A stretch of 7,829 nt of DNA, taken from contig CAZPEV010000154.1 in NCBI GenBank assembly GCA_964585635.1, positions 1 through 7,829 on the forward strand, in the 5' to 3' direction. Positions 1-6,436 of the stretch are shown here, piece by piece. This DNA is from CAZPEV01 sp964585635 (GTDB lineage: Bacteria; Zixibacteria; MSB-5A5; GN15; JAAZOE01). Position 1 is the first letter of the stretch. The number at the start of each line of letters is the position of its first letter. The position numbers were made by a program, and so were the translations under genes. The notes under the pieces are model-generated. The model was not told the origin of the DNA and made no database searches. It worked only from the letters and a program-made list of their open reading frames with translations.

Positions 1-2671
1 AATCCGGAACGTTTTTGGCCGCCTTCTGGAAGTCGGCCAGCGACACTTCCAGATTACCCCTGGCCAACTCTATACATCCGAGCACCCACCAGTACAAAAA
101 GACCCGGCTCGTATCTATTGCGCTCCTCACGGTTTCCGCAACCTGAGAAGCTCTGTCGAACTCCTTATTCAGAGCCAAAAGACGAGCGTAGTTTGGCCGA
201 CCGGCAACCTTCTCATCAGGGTCAATCCGGCTGTAGATTTCCATGTAGGATTCCATTTCGCGCAACGCCAAATTCAGATTATTCTTCTCCTCATAAATGA
301 ACGCCTTCGACAAATGCTTATGCGCACTCCACCGACCTTCTGCTTGCTCAATTCTATCCGCTGCCAGGCCGTCGTCCAGGACTTGCAGGGCGTGGTCGAA
401 CTTCCCCTGATAGGTGGGGATATTGGCCAGAGATGTTCGTCCCTGTGATCGCATGGTCTTGTCCTGGCCTGTGGTCAGTTGTCTATAGCAACCGTCCGCT
501 CCTGCGTAGTCTCGTCTCAGGAGATACATATTTCCCAATTTGGTCCCGGTGGAGAAAATTAAAAAGTCGGGTTTTATTTCTAGCGCCCTCTTATAGGATT
601 CAATGGCCTGGTCTAACTTGCCGTTTTCCGCGTAAATATCGCCCCGCGTATCATAGGGATTGGCTTCATCGGGTGCAATGGATATGTATTTATTTATTGC
701 CCACAGGGATTTCTCATAATCGCCTATTCGATTGTAAACGCCGGAAAGATGATTATATGCTAGTTTGTTCAGAGAGTCTAACTCTATGACCTTGTTTAGA
801 TATTGTATGGCGTCATCGAATTTTCGAAGATCCTGGTAAGAAAGAACGCCCAACACCAAGAATGCTTCTTTCTCCTCAGGATAGTGTTCGACTATTTTAT
901 GCAAATATTCTATCGCCTGCATCGGTTTCCCGGATATATTGGCCTCCTGCATCTTTATGTAATATTTCTCCTTCTGACTGACCTTCTCTGAGTATTGCAG
1001 GGCTTTTGATATTAATCTCTTCCCCTCCTTTATGTTCCCGCTTATGAGTTGTAATACGGATAAGCGGTAATAAGCCATGGCAAAAGTGGAATCGCACTGC
1101 AGTGCCTTCCGGAAGCTTTCCTCCGCCTGCTGAGTATAAAATTGGTTGAAGTAATCAACTCCTTCAAGATAATATCGATAGGCTTCGGGCGATTTGGTGG
1201 TAAGATCGGCGGTCGGTGGTGTAGATTCCTTCAAGGCGGCTTGAGGTAGAGATAGGTCTTTTTTGACTTCCATCGAAAGCCTGTCAATTATGGGAAAAAT
1301 ATTTTCTCCGGCCGTCCCCGTTGTCTTCTGGGAAGCCACAACATTCCCGGTGGCGACATCGATGATTTGACTCGTAAGAATGATCTCCGGACTGACTTGA
1401 AGGACACTGCCGAGAAGCATTTGTTTCGCCTTGGCCTTGTTGGCAACCCGCGTGGCCACCGTCCGGTCCACTCGTTTGACCCCCTCCTTGCCGATCAACT
1501 TCAGGATGTCATACAACCTTTGACTCGATACGACTTGGAGATACTGCGATTCGGAAAGATTAGTGATCAGCAGGTTTGTCGCGATCTCACCCAATCTGAG
1601 GGAATCAGCCGGATCCACCAAATTATCAAAGTACATTATTGCCAGCCGATTTTCCGCCGCCACGGCCTCCTGGGTGGGTTTGATAATGAAATTCCATGGC
1701 TTCAGAATGAGAAACGTGGCGACAATGATAGTGAAAACCGACACCGGAATGGCAAACCGAAGCCGTTTCCTTCGTGAAGCGATATCGCTGGGTGGCAAGG
1801 CCGACTGGTATGTCGATGAAATTCCCTTCAGGTCGGCCGCCAACTCATCGGCATGTTGGTAACGTAGATTCCTGTCTTTGGCCAAGGCCTTGCTGACGAT
1901 TTTCTGTAGTTCTTCTGAGACCCCAACCTTATATCTTGCCAGCGGCTCCGGCTCTTCATAGGCGATTGCATACATAATGGCTGGTTCATGCTCGCCCTTG
2001 AAGGGCAGTTGGCCGGTGATCATTTCATAAAGGACGACTCCAAAGGAAAAGATGTCAGACCTATTATCTATTTCCTCACCCCGGGTTTGTTCCGGCGACA
2101 TATAGTTGATCGTCCCCAAGGTTGAACCGGTCTTAGTGAGCTTTTTGTCCCCTTTGATAGCCACCAGCCCAAAATCAAGTATTTTTGCCCGGCCATCCTG
2201 ATCAATGAGAATATTGGAGGGCTTTATATCTCTATGGATTATCCCTGCTTGATGAGCCTTATTCAGCCCCTCGCAGATTTGAATAGACAAGTCAGTAATC
2301 TTTTCAATAGAATGATCACGCTTCTTTATTAAATCAGCCAGCGATTGGCCCTCAATATGCTCCATGGCGAAAAAGGGACGACCATTGAATTCGCCGATTT
2401 TAAAGATCGTGACAATATTGGGATGATTCAGCTTGGCCGCCGCCTGGGCTTCACGCCTAAACCGGGCACGGCAGTCGGCGTCCTGACAAAGATGAGGAGG
2501 AAGGAACTTGAGCGCTACGCGGCGATTGAGCTCGATATCCTCGGCCAGGAAGACCTCCCCCATCCCTCCGGCGCCGATCTTCTCCACGATGCGATAATGC
2601 TCGACCATCGTCCCCGGTCTCAGGATCGAACCGCCCTCGGACATTTCATGATCGGCATCATAGTCTTGCAT
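1..2671 (-). CDS. Membrane Ser/Thr protein kinase with FlgO/TolB-like domain and TPRs (3' end missing)
   Basis: A single open frame gives 890 residues and then leaves the window without a stop, so the C-terminus is missing. Residues about 26-285 form a Hanks-type kinase: glycine loop GAGGMGEV (33-40), ATP lysine K55 in VALKF, catalytic loop HRDIKPSN (146-153), DFG 166-168 and SPE (192-194) in place of APE. All catalytic residues are present, so it should be active. A basic stretch (RRKRLR, 300-305) precedes one transmembrane helix at about 306-324. The kinase is therefore cytoplasmic and the rest extracytoplasmic. Residues about 341-475 resemble the FlgO/TolB-like domain found in many such kinases. 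From about 495 onward come TPR-like helical pairs, clearest at 602-703. I infer a sensor kinase with a protein-binding outer part; ligand and substrates are unknown. Start: ATG 2671, with weak purine-rich AGAGAAG upstream; M10 (ATG 2644) is possible. It is separated from rplY by two terminators. Composition falls from about 62-65% GC at the 5' end to about 32-45% further in. Confidence 0.92.
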   Translation of the reverse strand, partial: MQDYDADHEMSEGGSILRPGTMVEHYRIVEKIGAGGMGEVFLAEDIELNRRVALKFLPPHLCQDADCRARFRREAQAAAKLNHPNIVTIFKIGEFNGRPFFAMEHIEGQSLADLIKKRDHSIEKITDLSIQICEGLNKAHQAGIIHRDIKPSNILIDQDGRAKILDFGLVAIKGDKKLTKTGSTLGTINYMSPEQTRGEEIDNRSDIFSFGVVLYEMITGQLPFKGEHEPAIMYAIAYEEPEPLARYKVGVSEELQKIVSKALAKDRNLRYQHADELAADLKGISSTYQSALPPSDIASRRKRLRFAIPVSVFTIIVATFLILKPWNFIIKPTQEAVAAENRLAIMYFDNLVDPADSLRLGEIATNLLITNLSESQYLQVVSSQRLYDILKLIGKEGVKRVDRTVATRVANKAKAKQMLLGSVLQVSPEIILTSQIIDVATGNVVASQKTTGTAGENIFPIIDRLSMEVKKDLSLPQAALKESTPPTADLTTKSPEAYRYYLEGVDYFNQFYTQQAEESFRKALQCDSTFAMAYYRLSVLQLISGNIKEGKRLISKALQYSEKVSQKEKYYIKMQEANISGKPMQAIEYLHKIVEHYPEEKEAFLVLGVLSYQDLRKFDDAIQYLNKVIELDSLNKLAYNHLSGVYNRIGDYEKSLWAINKYISIAPDEANPYDTRGDIYAENGKLDQAIESYKRALEIKPDFLIFSTGTKLGNMYLLRRDYAGADGCYRQLTTGQDKTMRSQGRTSLANIPTYQGKFDHALQVLDDGLAADRIEQAEGRWSAHKHLSKAFIYEEKNNLNLALREMESYMEIYSRIDPDEKVAGRPNYARLLALNKEFDRASQVAETVRSAIDTSRVFLYWWVLGCIELARGNLEVSLADFQKAAKNVPD

Positions 2672-2699
2672 GATGAGACTTCTCTTTTCGCGGCCAGCG

Positions 2700-2728
2700 C
2701 CAATAGGTTATCAAATGGTCGTCCGCAA
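2700..2728 (-). promoter_or_regulatory. Possible weak promoter for the kinase gene
   Basis: Reading leftwards, TTGCGG (2728-2723) is followed after 17 bases by TATTGG (2705-2700), ending 28 bases before the kinase ATG. The match to sigma-70 consensus is poor. It is proposed mainly because the two terminators just upstream imply that the kinase needs its own promoter in this short gap. Confidence 0.22.
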
Positions 2729-2760
2729 TCTATGGCTAATCTGCCTCCGACGCAACTGCC

Positions 2761-2788
2761 AAAAGCGTCGGGCCGGGCAGCCCGACGC
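2761..2788 (-). terminator. Second intrinsic terminator-like hairpin downstream of rplY
   Basis: A perfect 9-bp inverted repeat, GCGTCGGGC with GCCCGACGC (2765-2773 and 2780-2788), encloses a 6-base loop. On the minus strand the stem is followed by only TTTT (2764-2761), so it is weaker than the terminator just before it. It probably acts as a backup that keeps rplY transcripts out of the kinase gene. Confidence 0.6.
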
Positions 2789-2797
2789 GGCCGGAAC

Positions 2798-2829
2798 AAA
2801 AAATAACGCCCCCCGTTGCACGGGGGGCG
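2798..2829 (-). terminator. Intrinsic terminator of the prs-rplY transcript
   Basis: A perfect 9-bp GC-rich stem, CGCCCCCCG with CGGGGGGCG (2807-2815 and 2821-2829), has a 5-base loop. On the minus strand it is followed by TTATTTTTT (2806-2798). It lies 54 bases after the rplY stop codon and has all the features of a strong rho-independent terminator in that direction. Read on the plus strand it has no U tract. Confidence 0.85.
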
Positions 2830-2883
2830 CTGAAAATAACCGTAATCGAAGGAAAAGTGAAAAGGACAAGGAAGGTGTCCGTC

Positions 2884-3609
2884 TCAGTCCTTCTTCTTTT
2901 TCTTCTCCCTCTCCTTGTCCTTTTCTTTCTCCTCGCCGCTGTCTTCTTTCTTCTCCTCGCCTTCGGCTTTGGCTTCGCCCTCGGCTTCCTCGCCCTCGGC
3001 CGGCGCCTCGACACCAGCCTCCGCCGCTTCCTCGGCCGCCGACTTGATAACCGTCGGCGCCACCACCGTCACCAGCGTCTGCTTCGGGTCGGACAGGATC
3101 GTCACGTTCTCGATCACCAGGTCGGAAACGTGCCGCGATTCGCCGACGTTTAGCTCGCTGATGTCGATCATCGCCTCCTCCGGGATGTGCGCCGGCAGAC
3201 ACGATATTTCGATATCGCGCTGGATATGCTCGACAATCCCGCCGAAGGTCTTCACGCCGATCGGCGTCCCGACCGTATGCACCGGAATCGTCAGCGTGAT
3301 CGGTTTGTCCATGGCGATATTGTGAAAATCGATATGGACCAGACTGCCGCTGACCGGATCTTTTTGCAGCTCGCGGATGATCACCTTGCGGGCCGGGCCT
3401 TCCAGTCCCTCTATGGTCAAGTTAATGAGGGTATTCAGGGGAACGCCGTGCATCAGGCGAAACAGCTTCTGATAATTGATCTTAACCGGAATCGGTTCCG
3501 TTCCGGGTCCGTAGACAATCGCCGGGACGTCGCCGCCTTGGCGCAATTGGCGATTGGGCCCTTTTCCGGTTCCCTCCCGTTTCTCCACCGTAAGATTCAT
3601 CTCTTTCAT
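2884..3609 (-). CDS. rplY: 50S ribosomal protein L25/general stress protein CTC
   Basis: The protein is 241 residues and binds 5S rRNA in the large ribosomal subunit. Residues about 5-93 are the L25 domain (VEKREGTGKGPNRQLRQGG near the start, then PAIVYGPG). Residues about 100-185 are the second, beta-rich TL5/CTC domain (HIDFHNIAMDKPITLTIPV at 92-110). From about 188 there is a 50-residue charged tail: first Ala/Glu-rich, then Lys-rich, ending KKKKKD. Typical CTC-type proteins are about 185-220 residues, so the extra length is in the tail. Two starts are close, M1 (3609) and M4 (3600). A GGAGGTGA ribosome site (3623-3616) lies 6 bases before M1 and supports it. The gene follows prs after 29 bases, so the two are probably cotranscribed, and it is followed by two terminators. 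In many bacteria pth follows rplY; here it does not. Confidence 0.95.
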   Translation of the reverse strand: MKEMNLTVEKREGTGKGPNRQLRQGGDVPAIVYGPGTEPIPVKINYQKLFRLMHGVPLNTLINLTIEGLEGPARKVIIRELQKDPVSGSLVHIDFHNIAMDKPITLTIPVHTVGTPIGVKTFGGIVEHIQRDIEISCLPAHIPEEAMIDISELNVGESRHVSDLVIENVTILSDPKQTLVTVVAPTVIKSAAEEAAEAGVEAPAEGEEAEGEAKAEGEEKKEDSGEEKEKDKEREKKKKKD

Positions 3610-3638
3610 CTATCGTCACCTCCGAAAAGTGTACCTTG

Positions 3639-4583
3639 TCACTCGCTAAACATGATCGACACGGACGCATCGCTTTCGATCCGGTCAATCGCTTCGGCCA
3701 GTATTTCGGCACAACTCAGAACGACAAACTTGGCGGGAAGGTTCCGCCCGCCGTGATCGATCGAGTCGGATATAATAACCTTCTCAATGGGCGATTTGTC
3801 AAGTCGTTCTATGGCCGGTCCGGAAAGAACTCCATGGGCGGCGCAGGCATAAATCTTGCCGCAGCCGTTGTCTTTCAACGCCTTGGCCGCCTCCGCCAGC
3901 GTCCCGCCGGTATCAATCATATCGTCCCGAAGGATAACATCCCGACCGGAGACATTGCCGATGATATTGACCGCCTCCGCCTGATTGGCAATCGGGCGAC
4001 GCTTGTCGACGATGGCCAGGTTGGCCTGCATGGTTTTGGCAAAGGAGCGGGCCACCTTGATCGATCCAACGTCCGGGCTGACCACCACCAAATCGTGCGT
4101 GGGAATCTCTCGCAGATACCCGTTGAAAAGAATCGATGAGTAGAGGTGATCAACCGGGATGGTGAAAAATCCCTGTATCTGGGCGGCGTGCAGGTCCATG
4201 GTGATAATCCGGTCGGCGCCGGCGATCATCAGCAAATCGGCGATCAACTTGGCCGTAATGCAGACCCGCGGTCTTTCCTTGCGGTCGGCCCGGGCATACC
4301 CATAGTACGGAATCACGGCCGTGATATTCTGGGCCGATGCCCGGCGACAGGCCTCGATCAACATCAGCAACTCGAGAAGATTATCCGCCGGGGGATTGGT
4401 CGGCTGAATGATGAAGATATGCGCCCCGCGGATATTTTCGTTGATCTGGACAAATAATTCGCCGTCCGAAAATCGGGTGATCTCGGTGTCGCACAACGGA
4501 ACATTCAACTTCCGCGCGACCGCCTCGCCCAACGGCCGGTTGGCGCTCCCGCTGATCACCCGCACGACCTTGTTCTGCCTCAT
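3639..4583 (-). CDS. prs: Ribose-phosphate pyrophosphokinase (PRPP synthetase)
   Basis: This 314-residue cytosolic class I enzyme makes PRPP from ribose 5-phosphate and ATP for purine, pyrimidine, histidine, tryptophan and NAD synthesis. The length is normal for the family. Visible motifs are FSDGE (38-42), YYGYARADRKERPR (93-106), the Mg/ATP signature MDLHAAQIQGFF (129-140) containing H132, the flexible-loop KRRP (194-197), and the ribose-5-phosphate site DDMIDTGGTL (220-229). Two oddities: R219 stands directly before this DD pair where V or another aliphatic residue is usual, and PRVCITAK (105-112) has Cys where Pro is common. The catalytic residues themselves are present. The start at ATG 4583 has GAGGTGGAG upstream. 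The gene lies 29 bases after the U tract of an intrinsic terminator that follows tRNA-Gln, so its expression may depend on readthrough. It is probably cotranscribed with rplY. Confidence 0.96.
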   Translation of the reverse strand: MRQNKVVRVISGSANRPLGEAVARKLNVPLCDTEITRFSDGELFVQINENIRGAHIFIIQPTNPPADNLLELLMLIEACRRASAQNITAVIPYYGYARADRKERPRVCITAKLIADLLMIAGADRIITMDLHAAQIQGFFTIPVDHLYSSILFNGYLREIPTHDLVVVSPDVGSIKVARSFAKTMQANLAIVDKRRPIANQAEAVNIIGNVSGRDVILRDDMIDTGGTLAEAAKALKDNGCGKIYACAAHGVLSGPAIERLDKSPIEKVIISDSIDHGGRNLPAKFVVLSCAEILAEAIDRIESDASVSIMFSE

Positions 4584-4612
4584 GCTTTCTCCACCTCATG
4601 CCGTCGGCCGAC

Positions 4613-4649
4613 AAAAAACCTGTCGCGGTTTCCCTGAACCCTGACAGGT
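4613..4649 (-). terminator. Intrinsic terminator between tRNA-Gln and prs
   Basis: On the minus strand ACCTGTC (4649-4643) pairs with GACAGGT (4624-4618). Inside it GGTT (4640-4637) can pair with AACC (4630-4627) around the loop CAGGGA. The stem is followed by a run of six T (4618-4613), the first of which is also the last stem base. This is a standard intrinsic terminator pointing away from the tRNA and into prs. Only 29 bases, including the prs ribosome site and the 10-base perfect palindrome GTCGGCCGAC (4603-4612), separate it from the prs ATG. Confidence 0.7.
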
Positions 4650-4671
4650 CTGTCGCACCGTCTGCTGTCAG
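4641..4671 (-). promoter_or_regulatory. Possible antiterminator pairing upstream of prs
   Basis: CTGACAG (4671-4665), which directly abuts the 3' end of tRNA-Gln, is perfectly complementary to CTGTCAG (4647-4641). The latter contains five bases of the 5' arm of the terminator at 4613-4649, so the two hairpins exclude each other. That is the layout of an attenuator. The pairing is seen in the sequence; the regulation is inferred. The 17-base loop and 7-bp stem make it only moderately stable. Confidence 0.4.
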
Positions 4672-4743
4672 CTGGGGCGGCAGGATTCGAACCTGCGTAT
4701 GCAAGCTCCAAAGGCTTGTGTCTTACCGCTTGACGACGCCCCA
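4672..4743 (-). tRNA. tRNA-Gln (anticodon UUG)
   Basis: The 72 bases fold into a complete cloverleaf: acceptor stem TGGGGCG with CGCCCCA and discriminator G73, D stem GTC/GAC, anticodon stem CAAGC/GCTTG around the loop CTTTGGA with anticodon TTG, and T arm GCAGG-TTCGAAT-CCTGC. The U1-A72 end pair and G73 are typical of glutamine tRNAs. The CCA end is not encoded. The tRNA starts only 10 bases after the spoVG stop codon, so it is probably cut out of the ispE-spoVG transcript, and an intrinsic terminator follows it. Confidence 0.96.
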
Positions 4744-4753
4744 GGGTACCTTC

Positions 4754-5032
4754 TTAGGATGTTTCTTTGTTTCCAGAGTTATGACGTTCCTTCTCGTAAG
4801 CCTCCAACACTCGGTCTTCTATCATCTGTCGCGTCTCGTTGTTGATCGGGTGGCAGATGTCCTGATGGGTGCCATCCGGCCGCTTGCGGCTGGGCATGGA
4901 TACAAAAAATCCGGTCGTCCCGGCAATAATCTTCAACCCACGGACAACAAAGGCATTGTCAAAGGTGACGTTGGCAAAACCCCGCAACTTGTCCTCGCTT
5001 CGAAGCGTGATGCGAATCTCCGTGATCTCCAT
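4754..5032 (-). CDS. spoVG: SpoVG family regulator
   Basis: This small, 92-residue cytosolic protein is of the SpoVG family, which has site-specific nucleic-acid-binding regulators in several phyla and was first known from septation control in Bacillus sporulation. Recognisable are the start MEITEIRI, the core FVVRGLKIIAG (28-38), GFFVSMPSRKRPDG (41-54) and DICHPIN (58-64). A short charged C-terminal tail (KERHNSGNKETS) follows, as in other members. A GGGAGG site (5046-5041) lies about 8 bases before the ATG. The gene sits 33 bases after ispE and just ahead of tRNA-Gln, the order seen in many non-sporulating bacteria. A sporulation role is therefore not implied, and its targets here are unknown. 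Confidence 0.93.
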   Translation of the reverse strand: MEITEIRITLRSEDKLRGFANVTFDNAFVVRGLKIIAGTTGFFVSMPSRKRPDGTHQDICHPINNETRQMIEDRVLEAYEKERHNSGNKETS

Positions 5033-5065
5033 AGCTGAACCCTCCCGCTGTCCTTTGGTTCGTTC

Positions 5066-5986
5066 CTAAGCGGGTAATACAACGGGGCAAGCCTTGGCCC
5101 AGCCCCATTCTCCCCCTTCGGTTGCCTGCGCCAAGCGCTCCATGCTTTGGCCCTTATCTCGATAAAGAGCGAACACCGTCGGACCGCTTCCGCTCAACCT
5201 GACAATATCCGCTCCGGTTCTCACCAACACTCTCTTGACCCTATCCAAAACCGGATAGGACAGAAGGAGACCCCTCTCCAAGTCATTCGCCATCTTGGAA
5301 ATAACGCCGATTAACGCATCAACTTGGAGGCGCTCCGGTAAGGTAATTGCATGGACCGTGTCTGTCAAGTCCAAATTCACCTTTCTGTACGCCTCCGCCG
5401 CGCGAATCTGAAATCGCGGCGTAACCAAAACCACTTCGTAGTCGGTCGGAAGCCCAATATCTTTGACCGCCTCGCCCCGACCGGTGACTTCAGCCTGTCC
5501 GCGGCCGAAGAAGAACGGCACGTCTGAGCCTGCCCGAAGCCCGATTTGGGCCATCTGCTGGCGTGTCAAAGCCAAGCTCAACAGTCGATTGACTCCTTTT
5601 ATAAAGGCCGCCGCGTCGGACGATCCACCGCCCAACCCCGCTCCAACCGGAATTGCTTTGGTCAGCCTGACCCGAAACCCCATGCGAAGACCGGTTGCCT
5701 CTCGAAGCGCCTGGGCCGCCATCGAAATAAGATTATCCGGCCCAGTCGGAACATCAGGATCATCCAAAATGATCTCGATATCGGAATGATCGGCGATCTC
5801 AATCTCAAGCCGGTCCACCAGATCGAGCGCCTGAAACCAGGAAAAAATGTCGTGGTAACCGTCCGGCCGTTTCCCCATCACTTTTAGAAAGAGATTTATC
5901 TTGGCCGGCGCGGCGATCTGCACCGATTTGCCGTCCTCACGCACCCGCCCCTCAAACGGCACCGCCTCATTGTGTGGCAATCCCAT
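5066..5986 (-). CDS. ispE: 4-diphosphocytidyl-2-C-methyl-D-erythritol kinase
   Basis: IspE phosphorylates the 2-hydroxyl of CDP-methylerythritol using ATP in the MEP pathway to isoprenoids. The GHMP-kinase features are clear: APAKINLFLKV with lysine K29 (26-36), RPDGYHDI (40-47), the phosphate-binding loop PVGAGLGGGSSDAAA (113-127), GSDVPFF with the catalytic aspartate D155 (153-159), and LSGSGPT (264-270) near the C-terminus. The coordinates give the longest frame, 306 residues. The family usually starts only 3-8 residues before APAKIN, so the first 21 residues are doubtful. ATG 5986 has no ribosome site and sits where transcription from the TATATT box should begin. GTG 5923 (V22), with GAGG 11 bases upstream, gives a 285-residue protein and is the more probable start. 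A leaderless start at 5986 remains possible. The gene heads the minus-strand cluster and is followed by spoVG after 33 bases. Confidence 0.94.
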   Translation of the reverse strand: MGLPHNEAVPFEGRVREDGKSVQIAAPAKINLFLKVMGKRPDGYHDIFSWFQALDLVDRLEIEIADHSDIEIILDDPDVPTGPDNLISMAAQALREATGLRMGFRVRLTKAIPVGAGLGGGSSDAAAFIKGVNRLLSLALTRQQMAQIGLRAGSDVPFFFGRGQAEVTGRGEAVKDIGLPTDYEVVLVTPRFQIRAAEAYRKVNLDLTDTVHAITLPERLQVDALIGVISKMANDLERGLLLSYPVLDRVKRVLVRTGADIVRLSGSGPTVFALYRDKGQSMERLAQATEGGEWGWAKACPVVLPA

Positions 5987-5992
5987 AAAGAC

Positions 5993-6020
5993 AATATAGC
6001 AAACCCCCGCCCAACATCAA
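5993..6020 (-). promoter_or_regulatory. Promoter upstream of ispE
   Basis: On the minus strand TTGATG (6020-6015) and TATATT (5998-5993) are separated by 16 bases. The -10 box matches TATAAT in five of six positions and the -35 box matches TTGACA in four. Transcription would begin about 5986-5987, exactly at the first ATG of ispE. It would drive ispE, spoVG and tRNA-Gln, and through readthrough prs and rplY. Confidence 0.5.
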
Positions 6021-6121
6021 GGCCGGCCGAAGTATCTGTTGACTTTCGGAACGATTGGCTGTTCTTTTTAAGGTTGTGCCGGTCGCTTTTGGTCAGTGAA
6101 GGAGCCCATTGCATGGGTATG

Positions 6122-6436
6122 AATTTGGCGAAAAAAACCATCTCACCTCACCCCATCGATGGGAAAACGACTCCCGGTCATCGCCGGCCGGCCGGGACCT
6201 GGATTCTGCCACAGCGTCAAAGCGTCAGGAATACTGATGACAACAACCTCATCGACTGGGAAGATCGACCCCCTGGGCCGATAGTGTCCGACATCATTGC
6301 CACCGGCGCCGACCTGACAGTCAATAATCTGACCAAAGGCGCTGACTTTCCAGTCATCTACAGCCTGACCCCTCGCCAAGCAGCCATCGTCAGGGTCGGA
6401 GGCTTATTGAACTACACCCGAGGAGGCGGTAAATGA
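6122..6436 (+). pseudogene. Remnant of the 3' end of an aconitate hydratase gene
   Basis: The frame ending at TGA 6434-6436 encodes a peptide resembling the C-terminus of aconitase. Seen in order: NTDDNNLIDWED (6230-6265), comparable to the N-P-E-D-Y-D-R-I-D segment; ADLTVNNLTKGADFPV (6308-6355); and SLTPRQAAIVRVGGLLNYTR (6362-6421), close to the usual LTPRQ...LAGGLLNYT ending. ILP (6203-6211) may correspond to the GILPL segment. Further left the similarity fades, and no GSSRE motif, cysteine cluster or other aconitase domain is present. Intact aconitases are about 650-900 residues, so nearly all the gene is missing. The stop overlaps the gcvT start (ATGA), suggesting an ancestral acn-gcvT operon cut by a deletion or rearrangement. 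The frame is still open, so a short peptide could be made, but it would lack the active site. Confidence 0.6.

Noticed and set aside
2857..3153. Plus-strand frame encoding a very hydrophobic Leu/Phe-rich protein that looks like a membrane protein
   Set aside because: It is the antisense of the Glu/Lys-rich tail codons of rplY. Purine-rich GAA/AAG codons read backwards give Leu/Phe. No ribosome site or homology was recognised.
2711..3202. Minus-strand Arg-rich frame
   Set aside because: It is an out-of-frame reading of rplY and its terminators. Arg/Gly richness is expected from GC-rich repeated codons.
6039..6071. TTGACT followed by a T-rich stretch as a plus-strand promoter for gcvT
   Set aside because: No acceptable -10 box lies at 16-18 bases (only TTCTTT or TCTTTT), and it would leave a leader of about 370 bases.
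6021..6193. Two GGCCGGCC palindromes (6021-6028 and 6186-6193)
   Set aside because: Short GC-rich palindromes are expected by chance here, and they mark no element ends or target duplications.
6143..6379. Minus-strand 78-codon frame opposite the aconitase remnant
   Set aside because: It has no ribosome site and no recognisable motif, and the plus-strand frame explains the region better.
5987..6432. Glycine riboswitch upstream of gcvT
   Set aside because: Looked for because gcvT is a common target. The gap instead reads as aconitase-like coding sequence, and no paired aptamer pattern is visible.
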